Assembly: GCF_018332715.1 (NCBI RefSeq)
Contig: NZ_BOQP01000011.1
Span: 124,001-188,000 of the forward strand
Source of the DNA: Winogradskya consettensis
GTDB lineage: Bacteria; Actinomycetota; Actinomycetes; Mycobacteriales; Micromonosporaceae
Direction: 5' to 3'
Length of the DNA stretch: 64,000 nt
Shown here: piece after piece, positions 8,184 through 17,082 of the stretch
Position numbering within the stretch: position 1 is the stretch's first letter
Layout of the letters: every line of letters begins with the position of its first letter
Made by a program: the position numbers and the translations under genes
The notes under the pieces: generated by a model
What the model was told of the DNA's origin: nothing
Seen by the model: only the letters and a program-made list of their open reading frames with translations
Databases searched by the model: none

Positions 8184-8960
8184 TCAGACCACGAGCAGGG
8201 ACGAGTACCAGCCGGCGATCGGGGCCGCGGCGAAGACCGCCACGAACGCGCCGGTGAGCATGTAGGGGCCGAACGGGATGCGGCTCTTGCGCTTGACCAC
8301 GCGCAGGGCCAGCAGCAGGGAGCCGGCGACCCCGCCGAGCAGGAACGCCGCGAACAGTCCGACCGCGACCCAGCTCCAGCCGAGCCAGCCGAGGTAGAGC
8401 CCGAGCAGCGGCGCGAGTTTGATGTCGCCTCCGCCCATGCCGAAGAAGCCGATGACCCGGAACAGCAGCCACATCACGCCCGCCGCGATCAGTGCCCGGG
8501 TCGCGGCGTCCCAGCCGTCACCGGCGATCATCGCGGGGACGAGCAGCAGCAGCGCGACGCTGTAGGACGGGAGCACGATCTGGTCGGGCAGGCGGTAGAC
8601 GTCCAGGTCGATGGCGGCCAGGGCGATGGAGATCGCGGCGAGATACAGGTACGCCGGGAGCTCCCACGACCAGCCGAACTTGGCCGCCACGGCTACGAAC
8701 AGCGCCGCGGTACCCGCCTCGACGAGGGGGTACCGGGCGCTGATGTGGGTCTTGCAGTCGGCACATCTTCCGCGCAGCATCAGCCAGCCGAAGACGGGGA
8801 TGTTGTGCCGGTTGCGGACCTCGTTGCCGCAGTTCGGGCAGTGGGAGCCCGGCCGGACGAGGGACTCGCCGCGGGGCACCCGGTAGATCACCACGTTCAG
8901 GAACGAGCCGACCGCGAGACCGAGCAGGCCGGCGACGCCGAGCAGCAGAGGCTCTGGCAT
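8184..8960 (-). CDS. pilD: PilD prepilin peptidase / N-methyltransferase
   Basis: A 258-residue polytopic membrane aspartyl protease that cleaves prepilin leaders after Gly and methylates the new N-terminus. The N-terminal zinc-binding loop CPNCG ... CADC (~29-58) is present, so methyltransferase activity is plausible. The catalytic aspartates are in AAIDLDVYRLPD and GMGGGDIKL. About eight hydrophobic segments are visible. The ribosome-binding site GGAGG lies ~8 nt upstream. Its substrates here should be PilA and the three minor prepilins of this locus. Confidence 0.96.
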   Translation of the reverse strand: MPEPLLLGVAGLLGLAVGSFLNVVIYRVPRGESLVRPGSHCPNCGNEVRNRHNIPVFGWLMLRGRCADCKTHISARYPLVEAGTAALFVAVAAKFGWSWELPAYLYLAAISIALAAIDLDVYRLPDQIVLPSYSVALLLLVPAMIAGDGWDAATRALIAAGVMWLLFRVIGFFGMGGGDIKLAPLLGLYLGWLGWSWVAVGLFAAFLLGGVAGSLLLALRVVKRKSRIPFGPYMLTGAFVAVFAAAPIAGWYSSLLVV

Positions 8961-8998
8961 CTCCGGACCTCCTCGGTCTCGCGGTATCGGCGGCGAAC

Positions 8999-9021
8999 GG
9001 CGCCGGCGGGGAGCCGGCGCC
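8999..9021 (-). terminator. Hairpin between pilA and pilD
   Basis: A perfect 9-bp inverted repeat (GGCGCCGGC / GCCGGCGCC, 5-nt loop) lies just after the pilA stop and before pilD. It probably attenuates transcription or stabilises the pilA message, allowing much higher pilin than assembly-protein expression (inference). Confidence 0.55.
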
Positions 9022-9034
9022 GCCCGATGACGGA

Positions 9035-9505
9035 TCAGGAGCAGGCGGTCATGAATGAGGTCGAGGCGCTGGTGACGCCCTTGACGGAGCCGCCGACCGA
9101 GCTGTCGTAGACGTAGTACTTGTTGGTCGAGCCGCCGGTGTTCTTGGCGCAGATCATGTACGTGGTCGCGGTGGCGCTGGCCAGGTACAGGGTCAGGACC
9201 GTCTTGTCCGACAGCGTGATCTTCTGGTTTCCGATGACGATCGGGGAGGCGCTCTGGCTGACCAGCCCGGCACCCGGTGCCGGGTAGCTGTTGCCGTTGT
9301 CGGTGTAGTACTGCTCCACCGCGCTGATGGCGCCGCGGACGTCGGACTGGGCCGACTTGTCAGCGGCACCCTGGCGGTAGTTCAGGTAGACCGGGACGGC
9401 GATGGCGACCAGGACGCCGATGATGACCACGACCACGAGGAGCTCGATGAGGGTGAAGCCCTCGTCGTCCTTCTTGGCGCGCATCCGGGTGATGATGTCC
9501 TGCAT
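9035..9505 (-). CDS. pilA: PilA major type IV pilin
   Basis: A 156-residue prepilin. The 16-residue basic leader ends KKDDEG; the mature protein begins FTLIELLVVVVIIGVLVAIA with Glu at +5, the classical type IVa signature. The globular domain has a pair of cysteines (C119, C155) bracketing a probable C-terminal D-region, as in disulfide-closed pilins. A ribosome-binding site GGAGG lies 8 nt upstream of ATG 9505. Flanking hairpins suggest separate message control. Type IV pili are known on zoospores of Actinoplanes missouriensis; that this gene does the same job is inferred. Confidence 0.95.
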   Translation of the reverse strand: MQDIITRMRAKKDDEGFTLIELLVVVVIIGVLVAIAVPVYLNYRQGAADKSAQSDVRGAISAVEQYYTDNGNSYPAPGAGLVSQSASPIVIGNQKITLSDKTVLTLYLASATATTYMICAKNTGGSTNKYYVYDSSVGGSVKGVTSASTSFMTACS

Positions 9506-9574
9506 TGGGGGTGCCTCCGTAGGGCGTCAGGGGTGAAGCGGGGATGGGGTTGTCCGGGCTCGGGTGCCCGACGT

Positions 9575-9591
9575 CGACCGGAGACCGGTCG
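9575..9591 (-). terminator. Short perfect hairpin between pilC and pilA
   Basis: CGACCGG and CCGGTCG are separated by 3 nt. The position, downstream of pilC and upstream of pilA, suggests partial termination or processing. No U-tract is present. Confidence 0.4.
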
Positions 9592-9608
9592 CATACTGCT
9601 CCAGGGCT

Positions 9609-10841
9609 TTAGTTGCTCTGGATGTTCTGGTAGATGGTGAACATCGGTAGGTACAGACAGATCACCATTCCGCCGACCACGGTGCCCATGACGAGGACCA
9701 TGATCGGTTCGATCGAGGCGGTCAGTGACTCGGCGGCGGAGTCGACTTCCCTGTCATAGAAATCGGCAACCTTGTCGAGCATCTGACTGATCTGACCGCT
9801 TTCTTCGCCCACTTCGATCATCTGTGTGACCATCTCGGGGAAGACCTTGTGCAGCCGCATGGCCGAGGACATGGGCTGGCCGTCGCGCACGGCGGACTGC
9901 ACGTCCTTCATGGCCGCGTTGATGACCTCGTTGCCGGTGGTCTCGCCGACGACGGCGAGCGCCTGCATCACGGGCACGCCGACGTTGAGCAGCAGGCCGA
10001 GGTTGCGGGAGAAGCGGCTGATCGCGAGCTTCTGCAGCAGGGAGCCGAAGACCGGCAGGCGCAACTTGATCTTGTCGACCTTGAGCCGGAAGTCGGCGCT
10101 GGCGCGCTGTTGTCGCTTGTAGGCGATCGTGCCGCCGATCGTGACACCGAGGAACGTCGGCCCGATCCAGTACATGTTGTGACTGGTGTCGACCAGGAAC
10201 TGGGTGATGGCCGGCAGCTGGCCGCCCAGGTTCTTGAACATGTTCTCGAAGATCGGCACGATGAACTTCAGCACCGCCGCGATCATCACGAACGTGAAGC
10301 TCAGCACGATGGCGGGATAGGTGAGCGCGCCTTTGATCTTTCCGCGCAGCGCGGTGTCCTTCTCCAGGCTGTCCGCGATCTGTTCCAGCGCCTTGTCGAT
10401 CATACCGCCGGCCTCACCGGCGCGGACCATGGCGACCATCAGCCGGGGGAAGATCTTGTCGTGCTTCACCATGGAGCCGGAGAGCGAGAGACCGCCGGAC
10501 ACGTCGCCGCGTACCTCGCTGATCGCCTTTTTCAGCGACAGCGCGGTCGTCTGCTCCTCCAGGATGGCCAGTGAGCGCAGCAGCGACATGCCCGACGCGG
10601 TCATCGTGGCGAACTGGCGGGCGAAGACGGCCAGATCCTTGAGCTTGGTACGCCCGCCCAGCCCCGGAATCTTGATGTCCATCTGCAGGCCCTGGCCCGC
10701 GGCGACCATCTCGAGCGGCACCTCGCCGCGCTGACGCAGCATGTGCGTCGCCGCGGTCTCGTTCGCCGCCTCGACCGTGCCCTTGGTCTTGCGCCCGGTC
10801 GCGTCGATGCTGTTGTAGTGGAACGTTTTGGTCGCCGGCAT
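9609..10841 (-). CDS. pilC: PilC inner-membrane platform protein
   Basis: A 410-residue polytopic protein with two type II secretion F domains (~70-195 and ~275-398). Conserved pieces include FARQFATMTASGMSLLRSL, AGEAGGMIDKALEQIAD and its repeat VGEESGQISQMLDKVADFYD. Three membrane segments occur, including the terminal one in PIMVLVMGTVVGGMVICLYL. It anchors the PilB/PilT motors and passes pilin into the growing fibre. ATG 10841 lies 1 nt after the pilT stop, so the two are translated together. Confidence 0.96.
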   Translation of the reverse strand: MPATKTFHYNSIDATGRKTKGTVEAANETAATHMLRQRGEVPLEMVAAGQGLQMDIKIPGLGGRTKLKDLAVFARQFATMTASGMSLLRSLAILEEQTTALSLKKAISEVRGDVSGGLSLSGSMVKHDKIFPRLMVAMVRAGEAGGMIDKALEQIADSLEKDTALRGKIKGALTYPAIVLSFTFVMIAAVLKFIVPIFENMFKNLGGQLPAITQFLVDTSHNMYWIGPTFLGVTIGGTIAYKRQQRASADFRLKVDKIKLRLPVFGSLLQKLAISRFSRNLGLLLNVGVPVMQALAVVGETTGNEVINAAMKDVQSAVRDGQPMSSAMRLHKVFPEMVTQMIEVGEESGQISQMLDKVADFYDREVDSAAESLTASIEPIMVLVMGTVVGGMVICLYLPMFTIYQNIQSN

Positions 10842-10842
10842 G

Positions 10843-11970
10843 TCAGACCCGTCCGATCAGGCGCTTGAGCTCGTCGCTGGAGTGGCAGATCTCGAGGGCG
10901 GCCTGCATGTTGATGACGCCTTCGCGGACGCGGTCGGCCAGGTGCTGGTCGAACGAGAGCATGCCGTCGTTACCGCCGGCCTGCATGAAGGACGGGATCT
11001 GGTGCGACTTGCCCTCGCGGATCAGGCTTCGGATGGCCGGGGTGGCGGTGAGGATCTCGCAGATCACCGCGCGGCCCTTGCCGTCGGCACGCGGCGCGAG
11101 GGCCTGCGTGACGACGCCCTGCAGACTCGCCGCCAGCTGCGCGCGGATCTGCAGCTGCTGGTGCGGCGGGAAGATGTCGATGACCCGGTCGATGGTCTGG
11201 GTGGCGCTCTGGGTGTGCAGGGTCGCCAGCACCAGGTGACCGGTCTCCGCGGCGGTCAGCGCCGTCGCGGTGGTCTCCAGGTCACGCAGCTCGCCGACCA
11301 GGATGACGTCCGGGTCCTGGCGCAGCGCGTGCTTGAGGGCCTGCGCGAACGTCTCGGTGTCCGAGCCGACCTCGCGCTGGTTCACCACGCTGCGCTTGTG
11401 CGGGTGCAGGAACTCGATCGGGTCCTCGATGGTGATGATGTGGCTGGCCCGCGAGCGGTTGCAGAGGTCCAGCACCGAGGCGAGCGTGGTGGTCTTGCCG
11501 GAACCGGTCGGACCGGTCACCAGGACCAGGCCGCGGGGCAGGTGGGCGAAGCGGGCCACCGAGTCGGGCATGCCGAGCTCGTCCAGCGGCTTGATCTTGT
11601 GGGGGATTGCCCGGAAGACCGCGCCGCACGAGTTGCGCTGGATGTAGAGGTTGCCGCGGAAGCGGGAGACGCCGACGATGCTGTGCGCGAAGTCCAGCTC
11701 CTGCACCTGCTGAAAGGTCGTCCACTGGGCACCGGAGACAGCCGCGCGGGCCAGCATGGCGGTGTCTGCGGAGTTGAGCTTGCCGTAGCCGGGAAGGGCG
11801 CGCAGCCCGCCGTCGACGCGGATCATCGGCGGGGAGCCGACGGTCAGGTGCAGGTCCGAGCCTCGGGCCTCGACGAGCGAGACCAGCATCTGGTCGAGCA
11901 CGGCCAGGTCGCCGGCACCCGGCTCGGCGGGGCCCGCCTGGTGCGGCACTTCCTGTTCGACGGCATACAT
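10843..11970 (-). CDS. pilT: PilT-like pilus retraction ATPase
   Basis: A hexameric cytoplasmic ATPase that depolymerises pili. Visible are an N-terminal PAS-like domain (GSDLHLTVGSPPMIRVDGGL), Walker A GPTGSGKTTTLAS, an Asp box (IITIEDPIEF), Walker B DVILVGELRD and the His box (TGHLVLATLHT). The terminal region lacks the zinc cysteines of PilB, as expected. I chose ATG 11970 (~375 residues), because family members begin only shortly before the GSDLHL motif; an in-frame ATG at 12015 would add 15 residues. Finding both pilT and pilB suggests dynamic, retractable pili. Confidence 0.93.
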   Translation of the reverse strand: MYAVEQEVPHQAGPAEPGAGDLAVLDQMLVSLVEARGSDLHLTVGSPPMIRVDGGLRALPGYGKLNSADTAMLARAAVSGAQWTTFQQVQELDFAHSIVGVSRFRGNLYIQRNSCGAVFRAIPHKIKPLDELGMPDSVARFAHLPRGLVLVTGPTGSGKTTTLASVLDLCNRSRASHIITIEDPIEFLHPHKRSVVNQREVGSDTETFAQALKHALRQDPDVILVGELRDLETTATALTAAETGHLVLATLHTQSATQTIDRVIDIFPPHQQLQIRAQLAASLQGVVTQALAPRADGKGRAVICEILTATPAIRSLIREGKSHQIPSFMQAGGNDGMLSFDQHLADRVREGVINMQAALEICHSSDELKRLIGRV

Positions 11971-12101
11971 CCGTGGCACCGACAATCTCGTGGACTTCTC
12001 TGACGCCTCCCTCATTCGGCACGGTCCCGGGTGGCTTTAGGACCTCTTCCGCCGGAAATGCGCGTACGGGTTGCGAAACGGGTACGCTGCCCGGCCCTCG
12101 A

Positions 12102-13766
12102 TCAGATCGCGACCCGGGACACCTCGCGTACGGACGTCAGCCCCCCGGAAGCCTTGGCCAGGCCGTCGGCGCGCAGGTCGTACATGCCCTGGTCGATGGC
12201 CACCTCGCGAATCTCGTTGGAGGAGGCGCGCCGGATCGTCAGCGACTCGATCTCCGGGGAGACGGGCATGACCTCGTGCAGCGCGATCCGGCCGCGATAA
12301 CCGGTATTGGCGCAGTTGCGGCATCCGATCGGCTGGTACAGGACCTCGGGGATCTTCAGGTCCTGGTGCGGCCATTTCGCCCCTTCCAGCTCCTCCTCGC
12401 TCGGCGCGTACGCCTCCTTGCACCAGTCGCAGAGCCGGCGCGCGAGCCGCTGGGCGAGCACGCAGTCCAGCGACGAGCCCACGAGGAACGGCTCGATGCC
12501 CATCTCGGTGAGCCGGGTGACCGCACCGGGCGCGTCGTTGGTGTGCAGCGTGGAGAGCACGAGGTGACCGGTGAGCGACGCCTCGACGGCGATCTGGGCG
12601 GTGCTGCTGTCCCGGATCTCGCCGATCAGCACGACGTCCGGGTCGGAGCGCAGGATCGCCGGCAGCACGGCCGCGAACGTCAGCCCGGCCTTCGCGTTGA
12701 CCTGCACCTGGTTGACGCCTCTGAGCCGGTACTCGACGGGGTCCTCGACGGTGATCACGTTGATCTCGGGCTTGCTGATCCGGCCCAGGGTCGCGTACAG
12801 CGTGGTGGATTTGCCGGAACCGGTGGGGCCGGTGACCAGAACCATCCCGTGCGGCTTGGTGAACGACTCCGCGAAGCGGTCGAGATTGTGCTGGGTGAAG
12901 CCCAGCTTGGTCATCTCCAGGTCGATGCCGCCGGTGTCCAGCACCCGCAGGACGATCTTCTCGCCCCACACCGTGGGCAGCGTGGCGGTACGCAGGTCGA
13001 CCGTCCGGTCCCGGATGAGCGCGGTGATGCGCCCGTTCTGCGGGATCCGTTTCTCGGTGATGTCGACGCCCGACATGATCTTCAGGCGGGAGGTGAGCGC
13101 CGCCATGACGCCGCGGGGCACGGTGTCCAGCTCGTGCAGCACGCCGTCGATGCGGTAGCGCACCCGCATGTCGTCCTCGGTCGGCTCGAGGTGCAGGTCG
13201 GAGGCGCGGTTCTGGACGGCCTGCTCGATCAGGTTGTTGACGTACCGCACGATCGGGGCGTCGTCGGCGCCGTTGACCTGGGTGGCCATCGCCGAGTCCT
13301 CGAGCGAGGTGTCGACCAGGTCGCCGAGGTCGCTGTCCTCGCGCTGGAGGCGCTCGATGATCCGGCGTACCTCGCTGCGGGCCACCACGACGGGCCGCAC
13401 GGTCATGCCGGTGGAGGCCCGGACATCGTCGAGGGCCACGACGTCGCCCGGGTCGGTCACGCCGACGACGAGCTCGCCGTCGTTGATCGCCAGGCCGAGC
13501 ACACGGTGGCGGAGTACGACGGCCATCGGGATGCGCTTGAGCGCGGCCGGGTCGGGGCTGTACCCGACCAGGTCGAGGGTGTTGATGCCGAACGCCGCCG
13601 CGGCCGCCGAGGTCAGCTGCTCCTCGGTGACGACCTGGTCGTTGATCAGGACCGCGCGGACCGACCGGCCGCTGCGCTGCGCCTCGTCCGCCGCCGCGTC
13701 CACCGCCACGGCGTCGACGCCGATCTGTTTCAGGGCGTCGAGCAGTGGGCGGAAGGTCTGATCCAT
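12102..13766 (-). CDS. pilB: PilB pilus extension ATPase
   Basis: A 554-residue hexameric ATPase that powers pilus assembly and is the first gene of the locus. The N-terminal T2SSE_N/MshEN-like domain (~1-150; NDQVVTEEQLTSAAAAAFG, LAINDGELVVGVTDPGDV) is followed by the motor: Walker A GPTGSGKSTTLYA, Asp box VITVEDPVEY, Walker B DVVLIGEIRD and His box TGHLVLSTLHTND. A C-terminal tetracysteine zinc site (CDWC ... CRNC) is typical of PilB/GspE. ATG 13766 has GAGGA 6-7 nt upstream. MshEN domains can bind c-di-GMP in other bacteria, so a link to the window's GGDEF-EAL proteins is possible but untested. Confidence 0.95.
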   Translation of the reverse strand: MDQTFRPLLDALKQIGVDAVAVDAAADEAQRSGRSVRAVLINDQVVTEEQLTSAAAAAFGINTLDLVGYSPDPAALKRIPMAVVLRHRVLGLAINDGELVVGVTDPGDVVALDDVRASTGMTVRPVVVARSEVRRIIERLQREDSDLGDLVDTSLEDSAMATQVNGADDAPIVRYVNNLIEQAVQNRASDLHLEPTEDDMRVRYRIDGVLHELDTVPRGVMAALTSRLKIMSGVDITEKRIPQNGRITALIRDRTVDLRTATLPTVWGEKIVLRVLDTGGIDLEMTKLGFTQHNLDRFAESFTKPHGMVLVTGPTGSGKSTTLYATLGRISKPEINVITVEDPVEYRLRGVNQVQVNAKAGLTFAAVLPAILRSDPDVVLIGEIRDSSTAQIAVEASLTGHLVLSTLHTNDAPGAVTRLTEMGIEPFLVGSSLDCVLAQRLARRLCDWCKEAYAPSEEELEGAKWPHQDLKIPEVLYQPIGCRNCANTGYRGRIALHEVMPVSPEIESLTIRRASSNEIREVAIDQGMYDLRADGLAKASGGLTSVREVSRVAI

Positions 13767-13849
13767 GTCATCCTCAGGAAACGGTACGTTCGGGGTACGC
13801 CTGTCCCATCGGCCACTTCTGCCCGTATCTGAGGCTGTTGTTACAACCC

Positions 13850-14827
13850 CTAAAGGCCGCGGAACGTACGCCGGTACGCGCTGGGGGCCACGCCGACCGT
13901 CTGCTGGAAGTGCTGGCGCAGAGCTGTGGCACTGCCCAGGCCGGAGCGGCGGGCGACCAGGTCCACGCTGAGGTCGGTCTGTTCGAGCAGGAGGCGGGCG
14001 TGGGCGACGCGCTGCTGGAGGAGCCATTTCTGCGGGCTCAGGCCGGTCTCGTCGCGGAACCGGCGGGTGAAGGTGCGGATGCTCATCCGGGCGTGGGTTG
14101 CCATCTCGTCGAGGCTGACCGGGTCGGCGAGCCGGTCCAAGGCCCACGACTGGGTGGCCTTCGTGCCGCCGATGCCGCCCTGTGGGACCGGTCGTTCGAT
14201 GTACTGGGCCTGGCCGCCCTCGCGGAACGGCGGGACCACGCAGCGCCGGGCCGCCTGGTTGGCGACCAGGCTGCCGTGGTCGCTGCGGACCACGTGCAGG
14301 CACAGGTCGATGCCGGCACCCACGCCGGCCGAGGTCAGGACGTCGCCGTCGTCGACGAACAGCACGTCGAAGTCCCACTCCACGGCGGGCCAGAAGCGGC
14401 GCAGGCGCCCGGCCCAGTCCCAGTGGCTGGCGGCCCGGCGGCCGTCGAGCAGGCCCACGGCGGCCAGCACCGAGGCACCCGTGCAGGTGGAGATGATCCG
14501 GGCGCCACGGTCGTGGGCGGCCCGCAGCGCCTCGGCGACGACCGGTTCGACGGTGCCGCTCCTGAGTGCGGCGTATGTGCCGGGCACCAGCACGGTGTCC
14601 GCGGTGGCCAGCGGCTCGAGGTCATGGTCGGGCAGGATCTGGAAGCCGCCCCGGGACGCGCGGATCGGCAGGCCGCCGACGCCGCAGGTGAAGGTCTCGT
14701 AGAACGGCGTCTCGTCGGGCGCTCGGGCGGCGCCGAACACCTGGGCAGGGGCGCTCAGGTCAAAGCCGACCACCTCGTTCAGGCCGAGCAGCGCGATGCG
14801 ATGGGCCATGGCCTGATTCTTGCGCAT
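13850..14827 (-). CDS. GlxA-family transcriptional regulator (DJ-1/PfpI + AraC)
   Basis: A ~325-residue cytoplasmic regulator. The N-terminal amidase-like DJ-1/PfpI domain (~5-190; IISTCTGASVLAAVGLLDGRRAASHW, with Cys in the nucleophile-elbow position) is followed by an AraC helix-turn-helix pair (~215-320; ARMSIRTFTRRFRDETGLSP and VARRSGLGSATALRQHF). It is divergent from an MFS transporter that starts only ~54 nt away, so it likely controls that gene. Start could be ATG 14827 or ATG 14809; neither has a good ribosome-binding site. The ligand is unknown. Confidence 0.88.
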   Translation of the reverse strand: MRKNQAMAHRIALLGLNEVVGFDLSAPAQVFGAARAPDETPFYETFTCGVGGLPIRASRGGFQILPDHDLEPLATADTVLVPGTYAALRSGTVEPVVAEALRAAHDRGARIISTCTGASVLAAVGLLDGRRAASHWDWAGRLRRFWPAVEWDFDVLFVDDGDVLTSAGVGAGIDLCLHVVRSDHGSLVANQAARRCVVPPFREGGQAQYIERPVPQGGIGGTKATQSWALDRLADPVSLDEMATHARMSIRTFTRRFRDETGLSPQKWLLQQRVAHARLLLEQTDLSVDLVARRSGLGSATALRQHFQQTVGVAPSAYRRTFRGL

Positions 14828-14880
14828 GATGGCCGCCCGGCCACTCGTCCGGACGGCCGGTGTCTGGCGAGACTGTTCAC

Positions 14881-16344
14881 GTGACAACTCGACGTCTTCA
14901 TCCGGCCTGGCTCGTCGCCGCCGTGGCGTTCATCGCGCTGATCGGTGCCGCCGGCTTCCGTGCCACCCCGTCGGTGTTCCTGCAGCCGCTGCATGCCGAG
15001 TTCGGCTGGTCGCTCGGCACCATCTCCGCGGCGGTCTCGGTCAACCTGCTGCTCTACGGCCTGACCGCGCCGTTCGCCGCGGCGCTCATGGAGAAGTTCG
15101 GGATGCGCCGGGTGGTGGCCGCGGCGCTGGTGCTGGTCTCGCTCGGTAGCGGTCTGACCGTGTTCATGCGGGCCAGCTGGCAGCTCATCCTCTGCTGGGG
15201 CGTGCTGGTCGGGCTGGGTACAGGGTCGATGGCGCTGGGCTTCGTGGCGATCGTGGCCAACCGCTGGTTCGTGCGCCGGCGGGGCCTGGTGACCGGGGTG
15301 CTCACCGCGGGCGGCGCGACCGGGCAGCTGATCTTCCTGCCGCTGCTGGCGCGGCTGACCGGGGAGCACGGCTGGCGCACTGCGGCGCTGGTCGTCGCGT
15401 CCGCGGCGCTCGCCGTGGTGCCGCTCGTGTGGTGGCGGCTGCGGGACCGGCCGTCCGATCTGCGCGTGACGGCCTACGGCGCCGGGCCTGACGATGTCGC
15501 GTCGCTGCCCGTGGTCAATCCCGGGAACGCGGTGCGGACGGCGTTGGGGGCGTTGCGGCAGGCGGCCAGGACCAGGGCGTTCTGGCTGCTGGCGTGTGGG
15601 TTCGCTATCTGCGGTGCAACGACCAACGGTCTGGTCGGTACGCATTTCATCCCGGCCGCCCACGATCACGGCATGGCGGAGACCACGGCGGCGAGCCTGC
15701 TCGCGCTCGTCGGGCTCTTCGACATCGCCGGGACGATCGCGTCGGGCTGGCTCACCGACCGCGTCGACAGCCGGGTGCTGCTCGGCGGCTACTACGCGCT
15801 GCGTGGGCTGTCGCTGCTGTTCCTGCCGTCGCTGTTCGCCGCGACCGCGCACCCCAGCATGGTGATCTTCATTCTCTTCTACGGGCTGGACTGGGTGGCG
15901 ACCGTGCCGCCGACGGTCGCGCTGTGCCGCGAGTACTTCGGGACGAGCGGCGCTGTCGTCTTCGGCTGGGTGTTCGCCTCGCACCAGTTCGGGGCGGCCA
16001 TCGCGGCGAGCGCGGCCGGTCTGGTCCGTGACCGGCTCGGCGACTACGACTGGGCCTGGTACGGCGCCGGCGCGCTCGCGTTGCTCGCCTCGCTCATGTC
16101 GCTGATGCTGATCGCCGGACGCCGCCTGGGCCGCGAGGGCCCGGCCGGACCGGGCATCGGCCTCGCCTTCCCCGCCTCGACCCCGGCGTCGGCGTCCGCC
16201 GAGACCGCGCTGGCCGAGACCGCGCTGGTCGAGACTGCGCTGGCCGAGAGCGGGCCGGCCGCTACGGCGTCGGCTGGGACGACATCGCCGGCCACCGGAC
16301 CGATCGGAGGGGCAGCGGCGGACGCGCCGGTATCACGTAGCTGA
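14881..16344 (+). CDS. MFS transporter with repetitive C-terminal tail
   Basis: A 487-residue major facilitator with 12 predicted membrane segments. The conserved inter-helix motif is present (MEKFGMRRVVAAALVL) and the two halves are joined by a cytoplasmic loop near residue 200. It resembles monocarboxylate/oxalate-type MFS proteins; the substrate is unknown. GTG 14881 is preferred, because residues upstream of VTTRRLHPAWLVA look untranslated. After the last helix (~415) comes a ~70-residue low-complexity tail that includes four ETALA-type pentads from a 15-bp DNA repeat (16201-16260). The divergent GlxA-type regulator is the probable controller. Confidence 0.88.
   Translation: MTTRRLHPAWLVAAVAFIALIGAAGFRATPSVFLQPLHAEFGWSLGTISAAVSVNLLLYGLTAPFAAALMEKFGMRRVVAAALVLVSLGSGLTVFMRASWQLILCWGVLVGLGTGSMALGFVAIVANRWFVRRRGLVTGVLTAGGATGQLIFLPLLARLTGEHGWRTAALVVASAALAVVPLVWWRLRDRPSDLRVTAYGAGPDDVASLPVVNPGNAVRTALGALRQAARTRAFWLLACGFAICGATTNGLVGTHFIPAAHDHGMAETTAASLLALVGLFDIAGTIASGWLTDRVDSRVLLGGYYALRGLSLLFLPSLFAATAHPSMVIFILFYGLDWVATVPPTVALCREYFGTSGAVVFGWVFASHQFGAAIAASAAGLVRDRLGDYDWAWYGAGALALLASLMSLMLIAGRRLGREGPAGPGIGLAFPASTPASASAETALAETALVETALAESGPAATASAGTTSPATGPIGGAAADAPVSRS
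16201..16260 (+). repeat. 15-bp minisatellite in the MFS gene tail
   Basis: Four tandem 15-bp units (GAGACCGCGCTGGCC and variants) encode ETALA/ETALV/ESGPA pentads in the disordered cytoplasmic tail. The repeat is in frame. Confidence 0.85.
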
Positions 16345-16380
16345 TATGTATAGATAGAGTTCAATGAGTGACACGGTGGT

Positions 16381-16402
16381 GGGACCTACTAAGGGAGGTC
16401 CC
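16381..16402 (+). promoter_or_regulatory. Hairpin overlapping the snapalysin ribosome-binding site
   Basis: A perfect 7-bp inverted repeat (GGGACCT at 16381, AGGTCCC ending 16402) with an 8-nt loop encloses the AGGGAGG ribosome-binding site (16392-16398) that serves ATG 16406. It could hide the site in RNA or act as a repressor operator. An AT-rich stretch just upstream (16342-16366, with GTATAGAT) is a likely -10 region. Confidence 0.5.
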
Positions 16403-16405
16403 ACC

Positions 16406-16939
16406 ATGGTGCTCAGGAGATTCGCCGCGGCGCTGGTAGCGGTGCTGGCGCTGGCCGGGGTGCAGGTCGTCGGTGCCGAACCGGCGGCTGCGGCGGCGCG
16501 CATTCTCTATTACGACGCGAGTCAGGCGCAGGAGTTCGTCGCGGTGGTCAATCAGGGTGCGCAGATCTGGAACAGCCGGGTGACCAACGTCCAGCTCCTG
16601 CCGGTTCCGGCCGGGCGGACCCCCAACATCCGGGTGTACGCGGACAATGGCTGGCCCCGCACCTATACGTCCTCGCTCGGCAACGGCTACTGGTACATGG
16701 GCCGCGAAGCCGTCAACGACGGTTACTACCCGCCGCGTATCGCCGCCCACGAGTTCGGTCACATTCTCGGGCTGCCGGACCGTCGCACCGGATTGTGCGC
16801 CGATCTGATGTCGGGCAGCAGCGCCCCGGTCTCCTGCACGAACCCCAACCCGAACGCCACCGAGATCGCCTCGGTCAACCGCCTCTTCGCGACGTCGGCA
16901 GCGGTACCGGCCCGGGAGTTCGTGTTCTCGGGGTTCTGA
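16406..16939 (+). CDS. Snapalysin-like secreted zinc metalloprotease
   Basis: A 177-residue secreted protease of the snapalysin (M7) family. It has an N-terminal signal peptide (MVLRRFAAALVAVLALAG ... AAAA, cleavage near residue 30). The zinc site HEFGHILGLPD (H-E-x-x-H-x-x-G-x-x-D) is intact, followed by a DLMSG Met-turn and four cysteines that can form two disulfides. The start is fixed by AGGGAGG 7 nt upstream; an earlier in-frame ATG at 16364 would spoil the signal peptide. In streptomycetes this gene is usually paired with a LysR regulator; none is seen here. It would degrade extracellular protein for nutrition. Confidence 0.92.
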   Translation: MVLRRFAAALVAVLALAGVQVVGAEPAAAAARILYYDASQAQEFVAVVNQGAQIWNSRVTNVQLLPVPAGRTPNIRVYADNGWPRTYTSSLGNGYWYMGREAVNDGYYPPRIAAHEFGHILGLPDRRTGLCADLMSGSSAPVSCTNPNPNATEIASVNRLFATSAAVPAREFVFSGF

Positions 16940-16979
16940 ACCGGGCTCTTGAAAAGGGTGACCACTCACGCAGAATGAA

Positions 16980-17028
16980 GGGCTCGGCCGGTTGTCCTGA
17001 CGCGTCAGCGTCTTGACCGGTCGAGCCC
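16980..17028. terminator. Large bidirectional terminator
   Basis: A 13-nt stem with one mismatch (GGGCTCGGCCGGT / ACCGGTCGAGCCC) whose loop contains the palindrome CTGACGCGTCAG. It lies between convergent genes. Confidence 0.65.
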
Positions 17029-17082
17029 GGCCTCGACGGGAGTTGCGGTCAGCACCATGCACCCAGGCACGACATCTGCCTT

